The translations under genes and the position numbers were made by a program. DNA of 64,000 nt from Kitasatospora xanthocidica. GTDB taxonomy: Bacteria; Actinomycetota; Actinomycetes; Streptomycetales; Streptomycetaceae. The notes under the pieces were generated by a model. The model was given only the letters and a program-made list of their open reading frames with translations. It was not told where the DNA came from and searched no databases. Position 1 is the first letter of the stretch. Each line of letters opens with the position of its first letter. The stretch lies in the NCBI RefSeq assembly GCF_014656195.1, contig NZ_BNBY01000001.1, positions 705,453 to 769,452 of the forward strand. Direction: 5' to 3'. Below are positions 8,079 through 17,063 of this stretch, in pieces.

Positions 8079-9065
8079 ATGACGGACGGGATCGACGACG
8101 CCGCACAGGCGGTCTACCGGTTGATGCTGACTGATCATCATCTGGATGCCAAGGGGATCGCCGACGAGCTCGGCCTGCCCGAGGGACGCATCCGTGCCGC
8201 GCTCGACCAGCTCGCCGACCTCCGACTGCTCCGGCCGTCCGAGGAACTCCCGGGTGAGCTCCCGGGCGGCCTGCGGCCGGTCGACCCCAGGGTCGGGCTG
8301 CCGGCCCTGCTGCGCCACTACGAGTCCGTCCAGCAGCGCACCCAGCAGGAGTTCGAACGGCGCCAGAACGCGATCACCAGCCTGCTCGCCGAGTACCGGG
8401 ACGAGACCGCCCGGGAGGACAGCCAGCTGGAGCGGCTGATCGGGCTCGCCACCGTGCAGGCCCGGCTGGACGAGCTGGTCCGCTCGGTCACCGGGGAACT
8501 GCTCACCTTCAACCCCGGCGGCGCCCAGTCCGCCGCCTCGCTCCAGGCCAGCCGCCCCGGCAACGAGGAACTGCTCGCCCGCGGCGTGGCGATGCGGACG
8601 GTCTACCTGGACAGCGTCCGCAAGGACCGGGCCACCGTCCAGCACGCCGAGTGGCTGACCGGCCTGGGCTGCGAGGTCCGGACGGTGCCCGCGCTCCCGC
8701 TGCGGATGATGGTCATCGACCGCCGGGTGGCCCTGGTGCCGATAGACCCGGCCAACACCCGCAAGGGCGCGGTGCAGATCTCCTCGCCCGGCGTGATCAC
8801 CGCCCTCCTCTCCCTGTTCGAGCAGACCTGGTCCGACGCCACCCCCTTCGGCGCCCCGCGCGAGCGCGACGAGCAGGGCCTGACCCGCCAGGAGCACGAA
8901 CTGCTCCGCCTGCTCGGCCAGGGCTACACCGACGAGGCGGCCGGCAAGCACCTCGGGCTCTCCCTGCGCACCGTGCGCCGGATGATGGCCGACCTGATGG
9001 ACCGCCTCAGCGCCCGCAGCCGCTTCGAGGCCGGCCTCCTGGCCGGCCGCCGCGGCTGGCTCTGA
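8079..9065 (+). CDS. TrmB-like/LuxR-type transcriptional regulator
   Basis: 328 aa. The first 60 residues form a TrmB-like winged helix (DAAQAVYRLMLTDHHLDAKG onward). The middle resembles the PLD-like effector region of such regulators (LLTFNPGG, then VAMRTVYLD and RMMVIDRRVALVPID). The C terminus is a LuxR HTH, LTRQEHELLRLLGQGYTDEA then LSLRTVRRMMADLMDRL. This two-HTH layout is common in streptomycetes, often beside secondary-metabolite genes. The ATG at 8079 follows GGGGGTGGTG. It stands alone, divergent from the secreted-peptide gene, whose spacer holds a candidate operator. Confidence 0.8.
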   Translation: MTDGIDDAAQAVYRLMLTDHHLDAKGIADELGLPEGRIRAALDQLADLRLLRPSEELPGELPGGLRPVDPRVGLPALLRHYESVQQRTQQEFERRQNAITSLLAEYRDETAREDSQLERLIGLATVQARLDELVRSVTGELLTFNPGGAQSAASLQASRPGNEELLARGVAMRTVYLDSVRKDRATVQHAEWLTGLGCEVRTVPALPLRMMVIDRRVALVPIDPANTRKGAVQISSPGVITALLSLFEQTWSDATPFGAPRERDEQGLTRQEHELLRLLGQGYTDEAAGKHLGLSLRTVRRMMADLMDRLSARSRFEAGLLAGRRGWL

Positions 9066-9333
9066 GCCCGCCACCCTCCCCCGGGCAGTGGCATGAGTCA
9101 CGTCGGAATCGGTCGGTTTCAGGTGTTCTGCCTGGTGATCGCCCTGCCGTCGCCGCGGTAGCCGGGTGACCGGAGGTCGGTGATCGCGTCGCGCCTAAAT
9201 ATGATCGGAAGCAACGATTGTCGGTTGGTGCCGATGGTCGTACGTGCAACCTGGGAAACGGTTGGGGCCGTCTCTCTGTGTGCGGTGCGCCAGATCGTCC
9301 GGGGCGTCGCTTCCGTCGGTGAAAGGTACGCGC

Positions 9334-11097
9334 ATGTCAGGTCAGTGGGGCGAGGGCCCGGCTCGGGGCGAGGACGCACCCGGCGCGCTCACGACCGAGG
9401 GCACCGAGAGCGGCGGCGCCGTGCCGTCCCCCCGTTCCGGCGGCCGGGCCGAGGCCCGCCGTGCGGCCTCCCAGGGCAAGGGCGGCCGCGGCGGCAAGGC
9501 GACGGGCCCGGACACCGGCGGCCGGGCGGCCGCGCGCAAGAACGCCAAGCCGAAGAAGAACGTCAAGAAGATCGTCGCCTGGTCGGCGGCCGGCGTCCTG
9601 GTCCTGATCGCCGGCGCGGGCGGCGCGATCTACTTCAAGCTGAACGCCAACATCAAGTCCTTCGACGGCGACGCGATATCCCACGACCGCCCGCCCGAGG
9701 CGAAGGCCGACGCGGACGGCAACAAGCCGGTGAACATCCTGCTGATCGGCTCGGACAGCCGCGGCAAGAACAACGCCGACCTCGGCGGCGGCGAGGACGG
9801 CGGCGCCCGCTCGGACACCACGATCCTGCTGCACGTCTACGCCGACCACAAGCACGCCGTGGGCATCTCGATCCCGCGCAACACGATGGTCCAGCTGCCG
9901 TCCTGCAAGCTTCCCAACGGCAAGTGGACCAAGGGCGGCAACACCGACCTGTTCAACGCGGCCTTCTCGACCGGCGGCAGCGACGACGGGAACCCGGCCT
10001 GCACCCAGAACACCGTGGAGAAGCTGACCGGCATCCGGGTCGACCACACCATGGTGGTCGACTTCAACGGCTTCGCCGCGATGACCAAGGCCGTCAACGG
10101 CGTGGACATCTGCCTGCCGAAGGCGATCTACGAGGGCGACATCAACCCCAACCTGCACAAGAAGGGCGACCTCGTCCTCCCGGCGGGCAAGCAGACCGTG
10201 GACGGCCAGAAGGCGCTCGACTACGTACGGCTGCGGCACGGCATCGGCGACGGCTCCGACATCGGCCGGATGAAGCGCCAGCAGGCCTTCATGAGCTCCC
10301 TCATCAGCAAGATCAAGAAGGACGGGCTGAGCCCCACCAACCTGCTGCCGCTGGCCGACGCCGCCACCAAGTCGCTGACCGTCGACCCGGGCCTGAACTC
10401 GGCGGACAAGCTGCTCTCCTTCGGGCTGTCGATGAAGAACATCGACATGCACGACCTCAAGTTCGTGACGGCGCCCTGGCGTTACCGCACCCAGGACTCC
10501 AACATCGACCTCATCCAGTCGGACGCCAACAAGCTCTGGGAGACCCTCAAGGCCGACCAGACCATCGACGGCCAGAACGCCACCGGCCAGCAGCCCGACG
10601 CTCCCGGCAGCGGCACCAGCCCGGCCGCGCAGCCGCCCGCGCCCACCACCCCGGCCGCCCCCGCCGCGGACGCCTCCAACGCCGCGATCAAGGTGTCGGT
10701 CTACAACGGGACCGTCGTCAACGGCCTGGCCGGCAAGGGCACCGAACTGCTGAAGACCGCCAAGTTCGGCGCCACCACCGCGGGCCAGGCGGCGAGCACC
10801 AAGTACAAGACCACCACGATCGAGTACGGCTCCGGGCAGAAGGCCAACGCCGAGAAGATCGCCGCGCTGTTCCCGGGGGCCGAGCTGTCCTCCGGCAGCT
10901 CCAAGGGCATCTCGGTGATCGTCGGCCAGGACTTCGCGGCGACCACCGGCGGCGGCACCGGCTCGCCCAGCGGGACGGCCGGCGCCACCCCCGGCGTCCC
11001 GTCCCCGCCGCAGCCGCTGCCCACCACCGTCACCAACGACGCCCGCTCGGCGGACGACGACATCTGCGCCAACACCACGTACGGCAGCGGCGGCTGA
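9334..11097 (+). CDS. LytR-CpsA-Psr (LCP) family cell-wall ligase with LytR_C domain
   Basis: 587 aa. LCP enzymes transfer teichoic acids or other glycopolymers from a lipid carrier to peptidoglycan. A cytosolic Lys/Arg/Gly-rich N terminus (about 1-85) is followed by one membrane segment (IVAWSAAGVLVLIAGAGGAI), then the extracellular LCP domain with NILLIGSDSR, SDTTILLHV, ISIPRNTMV and the DYVRLRHG motif, whose arginines bind the phosphates. A Pro/Ala linker leads to a LytR_C domain (IKVSVYNGTVVNGLAGKG). The ATG follows GAAAGG. It is a single transcription unit as far as can be seen; its promoter would lie in the A/T-rich patch near 9200. Confidence 0.92.
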   Translation: MSGQWGEGPARGEDAPGALTTEGTESGGAVPSPRSGGRAEARRAASQGKGGRGGKATGPDTGGRAAARKNAKPKKNVKKIVAWSAAGVLVLIAGAGGAIYFKLNANIKSFDGDAISHDRPPEAKADADGNKPVNILLIGSDSRGKNNADLGGGEDGGARSDTTILLHVYADHKHAVGISIPRNTMVQLPSCKLPNGKWTKGGNTDLFNAAFSTGGSDDGNPACTQNTVEKLTGIRVDHTMVVDFNGFAAMTKAVNGVDICLPKAIYEGDINPNLHKKGDLVLPAGKQTVDGQKALDYVRLRHGIGDGSDIGRMKRQQAFMSSLISKIKKDGLSPTNLLPLADAATKSLTVDPGLNSADKLLSFGLSMKNIDMHDLKFVTAPWRYRTQDSNIDLIQSDANKLWETLKADQTIDGQNATGQQPDAPGSGTSPAAQPPAPTTPAAPAADASNAAIKVSVYNGTVVNGLAGKGTELLKTAKFGATTAGQAASTKYKTTTIEYGSGQKANAEKIAALFPGAELSSGSSKGISVIVGQDFAATTGGGTGSPSGTAGATPGVPSPPQPLPTTVTNDARSADDDICANTTYGSGG

Positions 11098-11210
11098 TCG
11101 CACCGCCCGCCCCGGGACCGACCCCCGACCGGCGTCCCAGGGCGCGCGGGCCCGGGGGTCGTGCCATCGTGGCCACAGGAGGAGGGGACGGGCACCGAAA
11201 GGCGGACCCC

Positions 11211-11660
11211 ATGCCCGAGATCGCCCTGCAGTTCGACATCGCCGCGCCCCGGGCCGTCGTCCTCACCGCGCTCACCACGCACGACGGGCTGACCTCCTGG
11301 TGGACCACCGCGGTGGACCGGGAGGACGACGTCCTGCTGTTCGACTTCCCCGAGGTCCCCGAGCCCTTCCGGCTCCGGGTGGAGCGGGCCGACCAGGACC
11401 GGGTGGTGTGGACCAACGCCGGGGCCTTCCCGCCGCACTGGGCGGGCACCTGGATCAGCTGGGAGCTGGCCGAACAGCCCGGAGCGCCCGAACGCACCCG
11501 GCTGCTGTTCCGGCACGGCGGCTGGCAGCCGGGCAGCGAGGAGGGTGTCCCGGCGGTGGCCGGCACCTGGGCCGAGCTGCTGGTCCGGCTCAAGGACCAC
11601 GCGCAGAGCGGCAAGGTCCAGCCGTACTTCGTCACCGCCCGGCGCCACGACGCTCCGTGA
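11211..11660 (+). CDS. SRPBCC (START-like/AHSA1-type) domain protein
   Basis: 149 aa, a single SRPBCC fold typical of small ligand-binding proteins. It starts with the usual strand IALQFDIAAPRAVVLTALTT, followed by LTSWWTT and a second half WTNAGAFPPHWAGTWISWEL and RLLFRHGGW; the C-terminal helix WAELLVRLKDHAQSG closes the cavity. The substrate is unknown. The ATG at 11211 has GGAGGAGGGG further upstream and CGAAAGGCGG close by. It stands between the LCP gene and the sugar phosphomutase, with no evident functional link. Confidence 0.8.
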   Translation: MPEIALQFDIAAPRAVVLTALTTHDGLTSWWTTAVDREDDVLLFDFPEVPEPFRLRVERADQDRVVWTNAGAFPPHWAGTWISWELAEQPGAPERTRLLFRHGGWQPGSEEGVPAVAGTWAELLVRLKDHAQSGKVQPYFVTARRHDAP

Positions 11661-11788
11661 CCGCGCCGTGACCGCCGTGCCCGCCAGCACCGGCCCGTAC
11701 CGGTCCGCGACGACCGGAACCGGCCCTTCCCGCGACGCGCCGCCGGGAAATCGGCGGCTTCCCCCCGTTCCCGGGTAAGACTGCACCC

Positions 11789-12547
11789 ATGCTGGGGCTA
11801 CCGGACGACATCCGTGCTTTCCTCTTCGACCTCGACGGGGTGCTCACCCAGACCGCGAAGGTGCACGCCGCGGCCTGGAAGGACACCTTCGACGCCTTCC
11901 TGCGCGCCGAAGCCGCCCGCACCGGCGGGCCGTTCGTCCCCTTCGACGCCGTCGCCGAGTACGACGCCTACGTGGACGGCCGTCCGCGACTCGACGGCAC
12001 CCGGACGTTCCTGCGCAGCCGGGGCATCGACCTGCCCGAGGGCGCCCCGGACGATCCGCCCAACTCCCGTACCGTGCAGGGGATCAGCCGGGCCAAGAAC
12101 GACACCGTGCTGCGGATGATCCGGGAGCAGGGCGTCCAGCCGTACGAGGGCTCCGTCGCCTACGTGCACCGGATGCGCGCGGCCGGGCTGCCGGGCGCGG
12201 TGGTCTCCTCCAGCGCCAACTGCCGTGACGTGCTGCGGGCGGCGGGCATCGAGGACCTGTTCGAGGTGATCGTGGACGGCCAGGTCGCCAAGGCCGAGGG
12301 CCTGCCCGGCAAGCCCGCCCCGGACACCTACCTGTACGCCGCCCGCGCACTCGGTGTCGAGCCCGCGCACGCCGCCGTCTTCGAGGACGCGCTCGCCGGG
12401 GTGGCCTCCGGCCGGGCGGGCGGCTTCGGCGCGGTCGTCGGGGTGAACCGCACCGGTCAGGCCGCCGAGCTGCGCCGCGACGGCGCCACCGTGGTCGTCG
12501 AGGACCTCTCCGAGCTCCTGGGAGAGGGAGAGGGAGAGAAGGCATGA
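11789..12547 (+). CDS. HAD-family beta-phosphoglucomutase-like protein
   Basis: 252 aa. Motif I FLFDLDGVLTQ has the nucleophile and acid aspartates, motif II is VVSSSAN, the lysine lies in KPAPDTYLYAA and the acidic motif is FEDALAGV. Beta-phosphoglucomutase converts beta-glucose-1-phosphate to glucose-6-phosphate. The gene directly precedes a GH65 disaccharide phosphorylase, the usual pairing for using trehalose, maltose or a related sugar: the phosphorylase makes beta-glucose-1-phosphate and this enzyme feeds it into glycolysis. The end overlaps by ATGA with a very short frame that joins it to the GH65 gene. Confidence 0.88.
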   Translation: MLGLPDDIRAFLFDLDGVLTQTAKVHAAAWKDTFDAFLRAEAARTGGPFVPFDAVAEYDAYVDGRPRLDGTRTFLRSRGIDLPEGAPDDPPNSRTVQGISRAKNDTVLRMIREQGVQPYEGSVAYVHRMRAAGLPGAVVSSSANCRDVLRAAGIEDLFEVIVDGQVAKAEGLPGKPAPDTYLYAARALGVEPAHAAVFEDALAGVASGRAGGFGAVVGVNRTGQAAELRRDGATVVVEDLSELLGEGEGEKA

Positions 12548-12624
12548 GCGAGCGCAGCGGGCTCATCATCGAGAGGTGCGTCTGGGCGAATGCCCCTGCC
12601 GAGCGCAGCGAGGTGGGCGCATGA
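12544..12624 (+). CDS. 26-codon linker ORF between phosphomutase and GH65 genes
   Basis: The frame starts with ATGA overlapping the phosphomutase stop and ends with ATGA overlapping the GH65 start (peptide beginning MSERSGLIIERCVWANAPAE). Ribosomes could pass through all three frames by termination-reinitiation. The stretch also contains the near-repeat GAGCGCAGCG twice and inverted ends ATGAGC/GCTCAT, so it may instead be an inserted repeat whose ends happen to keep coupling. Whether the peptide matters is unknown. Confidence 0.35.
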   Translation: MSERSGLIIERCVWANAPAERSEVGA

Positions 12625-15026
12625 GCCCCTCGGACAACTTCGCGATCGACCCCTGGCAGGTCACCGAGCAGGGCCTGGACCTGGGCGGGCTGGCCCGCGC
12701 CGAGTCGGTCTTCGCCCTCTCCAACGGGCACATCGGCCTGCGCGCCAACCTGGACGAGGGCGAGCCGCACGGCCTGCCCGGCACCTACCTCAACGGGGTC
12801 TTCGAGCTGCGCCCGCTGCCGTACGGCGAGGGCGGTTACGGCTATCCGGAGTCCAGTCAGAGCGTCATCAACGTGACCAACGGCAAGATCATCCGGCTGC
12901 TGGTGGACGATGAGCCCTTCGATCTGCGCTACGGCGAACTCATCAGCCACAAGCGCTGGTTGGACTTCCGTGAGGGGCTGCTGCACCGCGAGGCCGAGTG
13001 GACCTCCCCGGCCGGCCGGACCATCCGGGTGCGCTCCTCCCGGCTGGTCTCGCTCACCCAGCGCGCGGTCGCCGCCGTCGAGTACAGCGTCGAGGCGGTG
13101 GACGGCCCGGTGCGGATCGTGCTGCAGTCCGAGCTGGTCGCCAACGAGCAGCTGCCCGGCGGCCCCGAGGGCGACCCGCGCGCCGCCGCCGTCCTGGAGG
13201 CGCCGCTGCAGCCCGAGGTGCACCACGCCGGCGGCACCAAGGCCGTCCTGGTGCACCGCACCCGCTACAGCGGCATCCGGGTCGCGGCCGGCATGGACCA
13301 CGTCATCGCGGGCCCGGAGAGGTCCGACACCGTCGCCGAGGCCGAGGCCGACCACTGCCGGATCAGTGTCACCACCGTCCTGGAGCCCGGCGCCAGGCTG
13401 CGGCTGACCAAGTTCATCGCCTACGGCTGGTCCGGCACCCGCTCGCTGCCCGCCGTCCGGGACCAGGTGGAGGCCGCGCTGACCGCCGCCCGGTACACCG
13501 GCTGGGACGGCCTGGTCGCCGAACAGGCGGAGTTCCTGCGGGAGTTCTGGGAGAACAGCGACATCGAGATCGAGGGCGACGTCGAACTCCAGCAGGCCGT
13601 CCGGTTCGCGATCTTCCACGTGCTGCAGGCCGGCGCCCGCAGCGAGGAACGGGCCATCCCCGCCAAGGGGCTGACCGGGCCCGGCTACGACGGGCACAGC
13701 TTCTGGGACACCGAGACCTTCGTCCTGCCGGTGCTCACCTACTGCCTGCCCGCGGCCGTCAACCAGGCCCTGCGCTGGCGGCACACCACCCTCCCGCTGG
13801 CCCGTGAGCGCGCCGCCCAGCTCGGCCTGGCCGGCGCGGTGTTCCCCTGGCGGACGATCCACGGCGAGGAGTGCTCCGGGTACTGGCCGGCCGGCACCGC
13901 GGCCTTCCACATCGGTGCCGACATCGCCGCCGCCGTCGCCCGCTACGTCCGGGCCACCGGGGACGAGGAGTTCGAGCGGGTGTACGGGCTCGAACTCCTC
14001 GTGGAGACCGCCCGGATGTGGCGCTCGCTCGGCCACCACGACGTCGCCGGGAAGTTCCGCATCGAGGGCGTCACCGGCCCCGACGAGTACAGCGCCATCG
14101 CCGACAACAACGTCTTCACCAACCTGATGGCCCAGTCCAACCTGCGCGCCGCCGCCGAGGCCGCCGTCCGTCACCCGCACGAGGCCGCCGAACTCGGCGT
14201 GGACACCGAGGAGACCGCCGCCTGGCGGGACGCGGCCGCCGCGATGTTCATCCCCTACGACGAGGACCTCGGCGTCCACCCGCAGGCCGACGGCTTCACC
14301 GACCACCAGGTCTGGGACTTCGAGAACACCCCGCCCGAGAAGTACCCGCTGCTGCTGCACTTCCCGTACTTCGACCTCTACCGCAAGCAGGTGGTCAAGC
14401 AGGCCGACCTGGTGCTCGCCATGCAGGTTCGCGGCGACGCCTTCACCGACGAGCAGAAGGCCCGCAACTTCGCCTACTACGAGCGCCTCACCGTCCGCGA
14501 CTCCTCCCTCTCCGCCTGCACCCAGGCGGTCATCGCCGCCGAGGTCGGCCAGCTCGACCTCGCGTACGACTACACCGCCGAAGCGGCCCTGATGGACCTC
14601 CACGACCTCGGCGGCAACACCCGCGACGGCCTGCACATGGCCTCCCTCGCGGGGGCCTGCATCGCCCTGGTGGCCGGCTTCGGCGGGCTGCGCGACCACG
14701 GCGAGACGCTCGACTTCCGGCCCCGGCTGCCGTCCGGACTGATGCGGCTCAGCTTCTCGCTGCTGGTGCGCGGACGGCTGCTCGGCGTCCGGATCGGCCA
14801 CGACGGGACGACGTACACGCTGCGCCGCGGCGAGGTCCTCCACCTGCGCCACGACGGGGAGGAGGTGGAGGTCAAGGCCGGCGCCCCGGTCACCCTGCCG
14901 ACCGCCGCCCCGCCCGCCCAGGAGCGGTTCGCCCAGCCCCCCGGCCGGGAGCCCGCCCGCCGCCAGCCCCAGGCGGGCCTGGCCGCCGGCAAGCTCGGCC
15001 AGCAGGACCACCTGGCCGCCGAGTAG
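12621..15026 (+). CDS. Glycoside hydrolase family 65 disaccharide phosphorylase
   Basis: 801 aa, the usual length for maltose, trehalose or kojibiose phosphorylases of GH65. The N-terminal beta-sandwich domain (SVFALSNGHIGLRANLDEGE) is followed by the (alpha/alpha)6 barrel with FWDTETFVLPVLTYCLP and the general-acid region GVTGPDEYSAIADNNVFTN, where the glutamate in PDEY is catalytic. The C-terminal small beta domains hold LRDHGETLDFRPRLP. It phosphorolyses an alpha-glucoside to beta-glucose-1-phosphate; which disaccharide cannot be said. The last 45 residues are a low-complexity tail. The ATG at 12621 overlaps the preceding short frame. Confidence 0.9.
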   Translation: MSPSDNFAIDPWQVTEQGLDLGGLARAESVFALSNGHIGLRANLDEGEPHGLPGTYLNGVFELRPLPYGEGGYGYPESSQSVINVTNGKIIRLLVDDEPFDLRYGELISHKRWLDFREGLLHREAEWTSPAGRTIRVRSSRLVSLTQRAVAAVEYSVEAVDGPVRIVLQSELVANEQLPGGPEGDPRAAAVLEAPLQPEVHHAGGTKAVLVHRTRYSGIRVAAGMDHVIAGPERSDTVAEAEADHCRISVTTVLEPGARLRLTKFIAYGWSGTRSLPAVRDQVEAALTAARYTGWDGLVAEQAEFLREFWENSDIEIEGDVELQQAVRFAIFHVLQAGARSEERAIPAKGLTGPGYDGHSFWDTETFVLPVLTYCLPAAVNQALRWRHTTLPLARERAAQLGLAGAVFPWRTIHGEECSGYWPAGTAAFHIGADIAAAVARYVRATGDEEFERVYGLELLVETARMWRSLGHHDVAGKFRIEGVTGPDEYSAIADNNVFTNLMAQSNLRAAAEAAVRHPHEAAELGVDTEETAAWRDAAAAMFIPYDEDLGVHPQADGFTDHQVWDFENTPPEKYPLLLHFPYFDLYRKQVVKQADLVLAMQVRGDAFTDEQKARNFAYYERLTVRDSSLSACTQAVIAAEVGQLDLAYDYTAEAALMDLHDLGGNTRDGLHMASLAGACIALVAGFGGLRDHGETLDFRPRLPSGLMRLSFSLLVRGRLLGVRIGHDGTTYTLRRGEVLHLRHDGEEVEVKAGAPVTLPTAAPPAQERFAQPPGREPARRQPQAGLAAGKLGQQDHLAAE

Positions 15027-15129
15027 CCGTCCCGGGGCTCCGCCACCGCGGCCGTTCCGGACCCTCACCCGTTCGGCCCACTCCGGGTGCCCCGGGGCCC
15101 CGCCCGTCGGAGGGTGCAGGTGTCCTGCG

Positions 15130-15152
15130 CCGCCGCAGGTGTCCTGCGGCGG
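15130..15152. terminator. Short GC hairpin
   Basis: CCGCCGCAGG and CCTGCGGCGG form a perfect 10-bp stem with a 3-nt loop (TGT). It lies between the GH65 stop and the next gene, 35 bp before the start, so it is either the terminator of the sugar operon or part of the next leader. Confidence 0.5.
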
Positions 15153-15186
15153 GGCGGCGGTGAGTGACGACGATGGGAGCACACCC

Positions 15187-16920
15187 GTGGCGAGCGTGGC
15201 CGAACAGATGGTGGAGGTGCTCCGGCAGGCCGGGGTGGAGCGGGTCTACGGCGTCGTCGGCGACAGCCTCAACCCCGTCGTGGACGCGATCCGCCGGGCC
15301 GAGGGCATCGCCTGGGTGCACGTGCGCAACGAGGAGGCCGGCGCGTTCGCGGCCGCCGCCGAGGCCGAACTCACCGGCCGGATCGCGGTCTGCGCCGGCT
15401 CCTGCGGCCCCGGCAACACCCACCTCATCCAGGGCCTCTACGACGCCCAGCGCAGCGGCCTGCCCGTCCTCGCGCTGGCCTCGCACATCCCCTCCGCCCA
15501 GATCGGCACCGGCTTCTTCCAGGAGACCCACCCCGAGCGGGTCTTCACCGACTGCAGCAACTGGTGCGAGATGCTCTCGGCCCCCGCCCAGCTGCCCCGG
15601 CTGCTGCGGATCGCCGTCCAGCACGCGCTCGGCTCGCACGGCGTCTCGGTGCTCTCCTTCCCCGGGGACGTCGCCGCGCTGCCCGCCGCCGGCCCCACCG
15701 GCACCAGCCACTTCCTCACCGAGCAGGCCGTCGCCGCGCCGCCGTGGTCCCAGGTCCAGGAGCTGGCCCGGCTGCTCAACGCCGCCCGCAAGGTCGTGCT
15801 GTTCTGCGGCGCCGGGGTGCGCGGCGCGCACGCCGAGGTGATGGCGGCCGCGCAGGCCCTGAACGCGCCGATCGGGCACTCGCTGCGCGGCAAGGAGTGG
15901 ATCCAGTACGACAACCCGTACGACGTCGGGATGAGCGGTCTGCTCGGCTACGGCGCCTGCCACGAGGCGCTGCACTCCGCCGACCTGGTGCTGCTGCTCG
16001 GCACCGACTTCCCGTACGACTCCTTCCTGCCGCAGGCGCACACCGTCCAGGTCGACCACGACGCGACCCGGCTCGGCCGCCGCACCGCCCTCGACCTGGC
16101 CGTCCACGGCGACGTCGCCGCCACCCTGCGGGCCGTGCTGCCGCTGCTGGACGCCAAGCGGGACCGGGCCTTCCTGGACGGCATGCTGCGCAAGCACTGC
16201 CGCGCCCTGGAGGACGTGGTCGGCGCCTACACCCGCGACATCGAGAAGCACCTGCCGATCCACCCGGAGTACGTGGCCTCGGTCCTCGACGAGGTCGCCG
16301 CCGAGGACGCCGTGTTCACCGTCGACACCGGGATGAACAACGTCTGGGCCGCCCGCTACCTGCAGCCCAACGGCCGCCGCCGGGTGATCGGCTCCTTCCT
16401 GCACGGTTCGATGGCCAACGCCCTCCCGCACGCCGTCGGCGCCCAGCTCGCCCACCCCGGGCGCCAGGTGGTCGCGATGGCCGGCGACGGCGGCATCGGC
16501 ATGCTCCTCGGCGAGCTGCTCACGGTGGCGAAGCACCGGCTGCCGGTGAAGACGGTGGTGTTCAACAACGGCGCGCTCGGCATGATCAAACTGGAGATGC
16601 TGGTCTCCGGCTACCCGGAGTGGGAGATCGACAACGGCGACGTGGACTACGCGGGCATCGCCCGGGCGATGGGCATCCCGGCCAAGCGGGTCACCGAGCC
16701 GGCCCGGGTGCGGGAGGTACTGGCCGAGGCGCTGGAACGGCCGGGGCCCGCGCTGGTGGACGTGGTCACCGACCCCAACGCGCTGTCCATCCCGCCGCAC
16801 ATCACCGCCGCCCAGCTGAAGGGCTTCGCGCTGGCGGCCGGGCGGACGGTGCTCTCCGGCGGCGTCGGCCGGATGGTCGACCTGGCCCGGAGCAACCTGC
16901 GGAACATCCCCCGGCCCTGA
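15187..16920 (+). CDS. Thiamine-diphosphate enzyme, pyruvate dehydrogenase (quinone)/PoxB-like
   Basis: 577 aa. PoxB-type enzymes decarboxylate pyruvate to acetate and CO2 and pass electrons through FAD to quinone. The three POX domains are visible: N-terminal PYR domain with RNEEAGAFAAAAEAEL (catalytic Glu), central FAD-binding domain, and C-terminal PP domain with MAGDGGIGMLLGELLTVA and VVFNNGALGMIKLEM, the ThDP/Mg motif GDG...NN. The GTG at 15187 is chosen because GGGAG lies seven bases before it; a GTG at 15160 without a clear site is the alternative. Acetolactate synthase-type relatives cannot be fully excluded. Confidence 0.85.
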   Translation: MASVAEQMVEVLRQAGVERVYGVVGDSLNPVVDAIRRAEGIAWVHVRNEEAGAFAAAAEAELTGRIAVCAGSCGPGNTHLIQGLYDAQRSGLPVLALASHIPSAQIGTGFFQETHPERVFTDCSNWCEMLSAPAQLPRLLRIAVQHALGSHGVSVLSFPGDVAALPAAGPTGTSHFLTEQAVAAPPWSQVQELARLLNAARKVVLFCGAGVRGAHAEVMAAAQALNAPIGHSLRGKEWIQYDNPYDVGMSGLLGYGACHEALHSADLVLLLGTDFPYDSFLPQAHTVQVDHDATRLGRRTALDLAVHGDVAATLRAVLPLLDAKRDRAFLDGMLRKHCRALEDVVGAYTRDIEKHLPIHPEYVASVLDEVAAEDAVFTVDTGMNNVWAARYLQPNGRRRVIGSFLHGSMANALPHAVGAQLAHPGRQVVAMAGDGGIGMLLGELLTVAKHRLPVKTVVFNNGALGMIKLEMLVSGYPEWEIDNGDVDYAGIARAMGIPAKRVTEPARVREVLAEALERPGPALVDVVTDPNALSIPPHITAAQLKGFALAAGRTVLSGGVGRMVDLARSNLRNIPRP

Positions 16921-16928
16921 GCCGGCAG

Positions 16929-16992
16929 GGGCCCGCCGAACGGGCCTGCCGAAGGGGCCCGCCGAACGGGGCCGCCGAAGGGGCCTGCCAAG
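16929..16992. repeat. 13-bp tandem repeat, five copies, after the PoxB-like gene
   Basis: The unit is GGGCCYGCCGAAS; copies start at 16929, 16942, 16955, 16968 and 16981 (the last is 12 bp). The array begins 8 bp after the stop codon. Confidence 0.85.
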
Positions 16993-17007
16993 GGCGCGCG
17001 GACGTGG

Positions 17008-17024
17008 TTTGCCCCAGAGGCAAA
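17008..17024. promoter_or_regulatory. Inverted repeat, candidate operator of the XRE-cupin regulator
   Basis: TTTGCC, CCAGA, GGCAAA forms a 6-bp dyad 40 bp upstream of the regulator start, and TTGCC recurs at 17029. The position fits autoregulation. Read from sequence; the binding protein is inferred. Confidence 0.45.
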
Positions 17025-17063
17025 ATTCTTGCCCGTGCGGCACGTCGGGTGTCCACTGGGCAC

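Noticed and set aside
9119..9379. Minus-strand 86-codon frame before the LCP gene.
   Set aside because: Overlaps the start of the LCP gene, has mixed codon use and no start site.
12084..15182. Minus-strand frame of over 1000 codons opposite the GH65 gene.
   Set aside because: Antisense shadow; the plus strand has full GH65 motifs.
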